DNA from: Membranipora membranacea | Taxonomy: Eukaryota; Bryozoa; Gymnolaemata; Cheilostomatida; Membraniporidae | Direction: 5' to 3' | Length of the DNA stretch: 64,000 nucleotides | Assembly: GCA_914767715.1 (NCBI GenBank) | Contig: OU612074.1 | Coordinates: 19,578,062 to 19,642,061, forward strand | Shown here: positions 58,108 through 64,000 of the stretch, piece by piece | Layout of the letters: every line of letters starts with the position of its first letter | Position numbering within the stretch: position 1 is the stretch's first letter | Notes under the pieces: generated by a model | What the model was told of the DNA's origin: nothing | The model's input: the letters and a program-made list of their open reading frames with translations, nothing else | Databases searched by the model: none | Position numbers and translations under genes: made by a program

Positions 58108-59492
58108 AGAGGAACTTAACATAGATTGAACGCATCAACCTTGGACCTTCATTTTACTGCACACTGTACTTAGGACATGGGGGAGGGATGTTATGAAAAT
58201 TAAAATTCAATCCGTGCAATGTAAAGCTTCTTTTTGGGAGAATTAAAATTAGCAATAATTAGTGACATCATTGGAAAAAGCAGACAACTCCAGTACAAAG
58301 ATAGTAAATATTGCTGGTGCATATGTACTGTCTCATTCAAAGCAGGCAGTATAATTTCGCAGCAGTATGGCAATTTATTTATGGCTCACCGCACACACTA
58401 ATTTAATGGGCATTATATCCCCAGCATGAGTCAGTATGCATTCTATTGCTCATCTAAACAGTTCACATACTAAATCTGTCTGTGTCAATCAATAATGTAA
58501 TAGTAGTGGATGGATGAGAACAGTCCAATATATTGATAGCATTTAGAGATGGAAACGTTACAAGAAGAAATGCTTAAAGTTTCACGGCAACAATATACAG
58601 GTTGATCTCTCAGTTAGCTTTCTATAACACTGATATGCTGTATACTTTCAGTCAGGGGCGTATATTCTAAAAAATTTCACACACTGACTTTTCAGAGATG
58701 AGCATAATAATCGGGCGCAGCCCGATCCACACGCCGTAGGTGTGGCGGGGAGGGTGTGGGAGGGGCGCTTAATCGCCCTCCCACCACGAAAATTTTTGCA
58801 TATTGGTAGCAAAATAGTGCAAGCAGAGAGGTATTTCAATAGCTCACTGAGCTGTTGGGTACTTTCAGAAAACAACTCAATAGCAGTAGAAGATTACGGT
58901 AAAAATGCTCCAGTTATAAAGCACCCATTTGAAAAAAAAACTGACCTTGAGAGGATTCGAACCCACAACAATCTTACTAACAGTGATTATAAGGCGGTCT
59001 CTCTACACACTGAGCTATTCATGCACCCACGATAATCCGTGGGCCGTGAGTGATAATGCCACTGCCACTGCTTTCAGTTGCACACATGTTGTTATGAGCA
59101 TGAGTTAGGAACTACCTTTGCTTAGTATTCATACTCCAAGCTCCGCCCACCAAAATTCAAAATAGTATTATTATTGAGATATTTCAGTAATTATTAGTTT
59201 AATTATATTTAAAATACTCACTATTATGGCAGAGTTTTTAAATCAAAATGAAAAATACTATATTTACTGAGAAAATATTATATGAATATCTATGAATCAT
59301 TCACATGATACAATCAATACTATGAGGATCAGGTGAGTGATGTCACAGCTCTGATGAATTGCTAGGTATGAGGTGAGTGATGTCACTAGGCGGGAAATTT
59401 CACAGATGACCAAAGTTGGAACATGACACTCTATATGACTGTGAACATTTGGGCAAATTTGGGCAAATATGGATTTCAAGTTAAGTTCCTCT
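58108..59492. mobile_element. 1385-bp TTAA-flanked element, absent from arm 1
   Basis: Perfect 13-bp terminal inverted repeats (AGAGGAACTTAAC) lie inside TTAA on both sides (58104-58107 and 59493-59496). The matching arm 1 site has a single TTAA at 21117. TTAA duplication is the piggyBac style, but no transposase frame is present and the termini differ from the usual CCY start, so it is a non-autonomous element of uncertain family. A tRNA-like sequence lies inside. Confidence 0.93.
58940..59032 (-). mobile_element. tRNA-like sequence inside the TTAA element
   Basis: The minus strand reads TAGCTCAGTGTGTAGAGAG as an A box and GGGTTCGAATCC as a B box. The anticodon/variable region between them is longer than in a normal tRNA. 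It is either a SINE head or a degenerate intron-containing tRNA; a functional tRNA is doubtful. Confidence 0.55.
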
Positions 59493-59564
59493 TTAAGTCT
59501 ATGGTAGCAGTTTACCATAGGATGTTGTACGACCAACTTGACCAAGTTGAGTGTTCTCGGGCTA

Positions 59565-59582
59565 AGGGGGGGGGGGGGGGCA
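59565..59582. repeat. Poly-G run
   Basis: Long G homopolymer near 59568-59580, corresponding to a C/G-rich spot near 20880-20925 in arm 1. Length is likely unstable. Confidence 0.8.
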
Positions 59583-59783
59583 TCTGGCGTGGCAAAGAGT
59601 CAGGGGCAGACTAATTCAAAGATTATATTTTGTACTTATGAAATCATAGACTAAGACAATGATCAAAACATCAAAATCTATTAACTATAGAATTAACCAG
59701 AAATCAGAATAATCAGAATAGCATCATCAGAGTTACAATCTCCGTCCGATAATATTATAGAGAGATACGGAAGAGAATACAGC

Positions 59784-60113
59784 TTATATCCAGGTATCAG
59801 CATACATTGAGGGAAACAACTGACCAATCTTATCAAACTTTTCAAGTGCTCTCAAATTGCTCTTTGTGCTCCAAATATGTGCCATATTGATCAGCAGCAG
59901 GGACGCTGCCCTGCCAGGGAACTTACAGCCTCCCAGCGACCCCCAGCAGGATGGGTGTCGCAGTGCAGAGCTTGGTACCTTTACAGCCAGATACTGAGCC
60001 AAACAAACTTGTCGTATAGTATTTGGCCTTAAGGTTGGTGTAAGGTCATCATTTCCATCTACCAGTCTGTGTGTCAGTGGTACACCCACACACAGACACA
60101 AATCGTTGATCAC
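59784..60113 (-). pseudogene. Unidentified ORF fragment, longer copy (arm 2)
   Basis: A 109-codon frame starts MINDLCLCVGVPLTHRLVDG, passes DDLTPTLRPNTIRQVCLAQY and GGCKFPGRAASLLLINMAHI, and ends SMYADTWI. It corresponds to the frameshifted copy at 20380-20710. No domain was recognised; probably part of an older transposon, because both flanks match the dispersed repeat of 50 kb. Confidence 0.4.
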
Positions 60114-60199
60114 AGGTACAATATCACTAAGGTAGTCATGATGGTTTTTTTATCTGAGTCGTTTTGAACCACTCAATTATTGTTTTGGAGAATTCACTT

Positions 60200-61850
60200 C
60201 AAGTTCAGGAGTCACATTATGCTGGATATAGCATGGGAATAATTCCACTGGCTATAATTGCAATGAGAAAATGATGCCTGATTTTTACACTTGGTTGGCC
60301 CTGAGCGAGACTGCCGGGAATGTGTGAGAAAATTTATTTTTACTATGTCAGCTAGTGTTTATCTATAGAGAAAAATTACTTTCATCTGAACATAAGCTTT
60401 AAGAAAAACATATAGGGAGAATATTGTAGATTACATATTAAATATAATACAAATAAAATTAAATTTCAAAAAGCAAAATTCATAGAGTTTGTAGGAACTT
60501 TAAATAGTATGTTACACAGCATAATACAGTTTGTGGCTGTTTATAATAAGAACAAAGATAATTATGTAGAATGGTCACGTTTCTGCAATATCACACATCT
60601 TTACACAACATTACCTTCATATAGTGACTAATAGGATTATGGTCATATAAGATAAAACTTCTTTATGGTTCAAAAATAAAAATGAACATGAAGATGTGAG
60701 TAATCACAACAATAGCATTCTCTAGTGCAGTAGTTTAGTAGTATATAGTTACCTATCATACCCACTTCTGTTAGGACTGAGTCTAACTGTGTTATAAAGG
60801 AGTGGCTGAGATGAACAATAGAGGGGATTTATGTATTGATAACGTACTTATCAAAAGAAGTCAGATAGTGAAAATTGTATAATATTATTTATGCCATGAT
60901 TTTTTTCATGAAATGTCCATTCGATAACCACACAATACAAATGAATATTGTTATAGATTACCTGCAAACTTTGCAACACAATATTCACTTGTACAATAGA
61001 GAAAAATCAGCTATGCAGCTTTTGCATGCTGATGTCAGGAATGGATGAGCGATCCATAACGGTTACTGCTGTCGCTTTCAGTAGCTGCAGTAGCTGTCTC
61101 TCTGACATTATTGTAAAACTATTAATTTCTGAAACATCGCCACCTTTAATCATATGAAATATCTCTTTAAACAAACTGGTAAAAAGCATAGTGATGATTA
61201 TCACTTTCATTCTATTGATTTCTTCTGGTTTAAATTATCTTGCTCTATATAATTATCTTTCTTTCAAGTTATTACAACAAGCTGAGAACACATTTCTATT
61301 TTTTTCAATATTCTTTTCTGACATTATTATGAAACTTAATTATTCTGACATTTATATTTTTATTTTTTTTATTTTTGAATTATTTTCCGTGTAATTTCCT
61401 GACCAGAGAGCAATTTTTTAGATTATTTTATAGATTCATTCTTCTTAGTAATTAACTTTATCTTGATGTCTACACATGGTCTCATTTGTTTTGACAGAAC
61501 ATTGATCAGTGAAATAAAGTGCATATATAATATAATATTAGTGTATTGATCAATTATTAATTATTTAATAATTGTTCTGGCATAACTTACTGAAACCTCA
61601 CCTCTCTTATTGTGGCATTATTGTAACATCGCCTCTTTATTGTGACATTTATTCATTTATGTTTTATTTTATTAACCAATTAATTATATATTAATCAGTT
61701 CATTATTGTGACATCAATTACTGAAACGCAGCCTCTGTGACTTCTATGAAATATCCCTTGAAACAAACGGATAAAAAACCAGCGTAGTGATAATCAATTT
61801 CGTTTTATTTATGTTTTCTGGTTCAAGTTATCATGCTCTATTTATTTATC
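60200..61850. repeat. Arm 2 non-coding repeat segment
   Basis: Matches arm 1 20290-18700 in inverse and the spacer 39640-40930 directly. It includes AT-rich ATTAATTAATT tracts and GTGACATTxATT repeats. Extra T-rich sequence at about 61290-61550 is not seen in arm 1. No gene. Confidence 0.7.
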
Positions 61851-61903
61851 TTTATTTTTAAATTATTACAGCTAGCTGGAAGTACATTTCTATTTTATTC
61901 GAC

Positions 61904-62566
61904 ATGATCAGTATGGATCTCATGCTCATGCCTTTTCCATCACTCTCCTCTCCTTCAATCAGCATGCACCTCGTCTATCCTTTACAGAGTAAACACACCA
62001 GTTTCTATCGCCGTACTCTTCTGAAGACCTTAACATCATGGAGTGGTGGGCTAATTATGGCTATAGCATGTATTATGGTGGCGGGCAAGTAGATGGAGAT
62101 CATAGGGGCAGCTTGACATGGCGCGAGTCACAACACAGCATATGGTGTCGGTTTTGGGGCAGCGGGACATGTTTCTGTTGCACACTATGGCGCTATAGAG
62201 GAATGCAGCTGTTCCCTAATGGGGATATATACCTGTAAATGGAAACAGCAGATATCAAGGGGCGATTGGGAGAATAATTGGAGGGGTAATGGGAGGAGTA
62301 ATTGGGAGGGTAACCGATTAGGTTATTGGGAGAGTGATGGAGTGAACTTGACAATAGATAAAACAGACAACTGGGTGAGAAGTCAGGAGGAATATTGGGG
62401 TGGTTATGGACTAGCTGGAAATACCGCGAGTAACAACAACACAGCCAGGGCAGCGGGTATGGAGACAGACAATGGGGAGGGTATGGACATCACGGACAAC
62501 GGGGCAGCTGTTACTGATGGTGCCAATGCTCACCACGACCAGAGGCATGCAGGGAACCATCAGTAA
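61904..62566 (+). pseudogene. Gly/Asn/Trp-rich ORF family, best-preserved copy (arm 2)
   Basis: Three successive frames are seen. The first is MISMDLMLMPFPSLSSPSIS (61904). The second is MEWWANYGYSMYYGGGQVDG (62038). The third is a 115-codon frame (62219-62566) with GDWENNWRGNGRSNWEGNRL, TIDKTDNWVRSQEEYWGGYG, GNTASNNNTARAAGMETDNG and an HAGNHQ end. Composition is dominated by Gly, Asn, Trp, Asp and Ala, with NWEGN-type repeats, recalling low-complexity structural or prion-like proteins. It follows an ATTACAGCTAGCTGGAA acceptor-like block at 61864. One frameshift separates the second and third frames, so functionality is uncertain. Family unknown. Confidence 0.5.
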
Positions 62567-62819
62567 TACTACACATATACACTATCTATATACTTACCAT
62601 CCCTCCTGATCTGATTTAATCTCACATAATAACATGTCAACATTTCTATCTCTGGATATCACCTGCATATTTCATCTTTTATTATTAATTATGTTTATTA
62701 GTAATTATTACCAATAAACTATTAATTGATTAATAATAACTTTTTATCAGTCATTATTATCAATTGTTAATAATAAGATCTAAAACATATATGGTAGCAG
62801 CAGCTGTTATCAATAGGGT

Positions 62820-63059
62820 AATTGGGAGGGTTATGGGTGGGATAGTGGGGATGGGGATGTATTGGACTTGATATTGGGGAATACAGATAACTGGGTGAAA
62901 AGTCAAGAGGGGTATTGCGGTGGTTATGGACTAGCTGGATATACCGCGAGTAACAACAACACAGCCGGGGCAGACAGACAGACAATAGGGAGGGTATGGA
63001 CACCACGGACAATAAGGCAGCTGGACATGGTGCGGATAACAGCCTATAGTGCCAGTTAA
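62820..63059 (+). pseudogene. Gly/Asn/Trp-rich ORF family, second copy (arm 2)
   Basis: From 62862 the frame reads MDLILGNTDNWVKSQEGYCG then GYTASNNNTAGADRQTIGRV, after which it leaves the family frame. Same content as the arm 1 fragment at 16570-16860. Confidence 0.5.
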
Positions 63060-63773
63060 CAAACTAGTTTTAAGAAAGAAATTTATTTATTTTAATTATT
63101 TAAGCTATCAGAGACCACAATTTCACTTGTACTCAACATTTTGTTGAAATTTATTCTTTTCTACTTAAATAACAAAAATATAGTCTCGTATTTTATTATT
63201 GATTTTTTCTGGTTTAAACTATCTTGTTTATTTATTTATTTTCACAATTAGTAGCTAGCTGAGCACAAATTTATATTTTATTCAACATTTTGTTCAAATT
63301 TACCACTTCGCAACTTCACATTCACACTCAATTATGCTTGTTCAACAGACAATCTTAAATAAGATCCATAATCACCGAATTACAGAATTAATCTACGCTG
63401 CGCCTAATGAAGAAGCCAACAAAATAAAGCCGATTGGATATCGACTTTCTCCTAAGATAACAAACTAGTTTTAAGAAAAAAATTATTTATTTTAATTTGC
63501 TGCTCGAAGTTTTACCTTGTTGAAATGATCTATTTACAAGGATTTTTTGCTTGTTTTGCAGACGTTACGCGGTTTTCTGCAGGATCTGCAGCTCCCTCTG
63601 CTGGAGGCATGTTCTCTATGGGAACATCATTATCAGTGGATAAATGTATAATACGAGCGTGTTATAACTGTAATATGACATTATTACGGTCACTTATCAC
63701 CTAGTATATGAAAACTGCTTTTTATTATTATATTATAACTCACTAAATGGGCGGCAAGTAACAAAAATCAGTA

Positions 63774-64000
63774 GGGGAAGGCGGGGTACGTTGAGCCATG
63801 GGGCACGTTGATCCACCCTACTTTTCTCAAAAACTATTTTATGTTGTGAGTTTTCCACTCCTTCAGAGGTCATGTGACCAAAGGCGCCCATTTTGAGCAG
63901 ACCAAAAGAAATAAAACTAGCAAGGTAAGATATTTATTTTGTTTTTCATTGTTTTTGGCATAAAAAGTAAATAAATTCCGATCAACGAAAATGTTAGCTG
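63774..64000 (+). mobile_element. GTTGAGCC-ended element, cut by window end
   Basis: Begins at TAGGGGAAGGCGGGGTACG followed by TTGAGCC immediately outside arm 2, and matches the element at 32357-31980 in inverse. It has no counterpart at the outer edge of arm 1 (15862). Confidence 0.6.

Larger units (their letters stand above)
51368..63772. repeat. Arm 2 of the large inverted duplication
   Basis: Reverse complement of arm 1 (see anchors there). Specific differences are the loss of about 2.9 kb containing sulfotransferase exons 1-4 (junction near 54095), the 1385-bp TTAA element, the 32-bp hairpin and a SINE-body block at 53163. The outer edge is at about 63772, after GGCAAGTAACAAAAATCAGTA. 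Confidence 0.93.

Overview
This is a eukaryotic, AT-rich, intron-bearing window, almost certainly from an invertebrate animal. Two intact genes can be spliced by hand with every GT-AG junction in phase: a Golgi carbohydrate sulfotransferase, and a secreted NHL-repeat protein with a mucin-like Thr/Pro linker. Compact introns, these gene types and the mix of DNA transposons, tRNA-derived SINEs and a gypsy relic would fit a sponge or another early-branching metazoan. That placement is an inference. I see no prokaryotic organisation.

Layout. 0.9-6.0 kb (+): a multi-exon Mutator-like (MULE) transposase gene with zinc-finger exons in front, a 4 x 60 bp coding minisatellite and one in-frame stop. 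7.0-8.9 kb (-): a decayed Ty3/gypsy pol. 9.4-12.8 kb (+): a decayed array of small duplicated exons, with two striking local palindromes. 12.9-15.86 kb: no gene recognised.

The dominant structure is a large inverted duplication. Arm 1 is about 15.86-31.35 kb and arm 2 about 51.37-63.77 kb, around a spacer of roughly 20 kb. Arm 1 holds the complete sulfotransferase. Arm 2 keeps only its last two exons, with a nonsense codon. The arms also share a small secreted-protein gene (broken differently in each), a SINE, a LINE fragment and copies of a Gly/Asn/Trp-rich ORF family. They differ by insertions whose empty sites can be read in the other arm: a TTAA-flanked element, a TA-flanked MITE and a 32-bp hairpin with an 8-bp target duplication.

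The spacer carries the intact NHL gene (32.7-38.4 kb, -), which has a foldback MITE with a perfect 9-bp target duplication in one intron. It also carries a third copy of the Gly/Asn/Trp-rich unit (39.6-41.7 kb), 1.18-kb tandem units (42.1-44.9 kb), and the inverted partner of the 9.4-12.8 kb exon array (46-49.4 kb, -).

The sulfotransferase and the NHL protein both act in the secretory pathway or extracellular matrix, but nothing here shows that they cooperate. Most of the window records repeated duplication, inversion and transposition. Coordinates of diverged repeats are approximate, and no alignment could be run.
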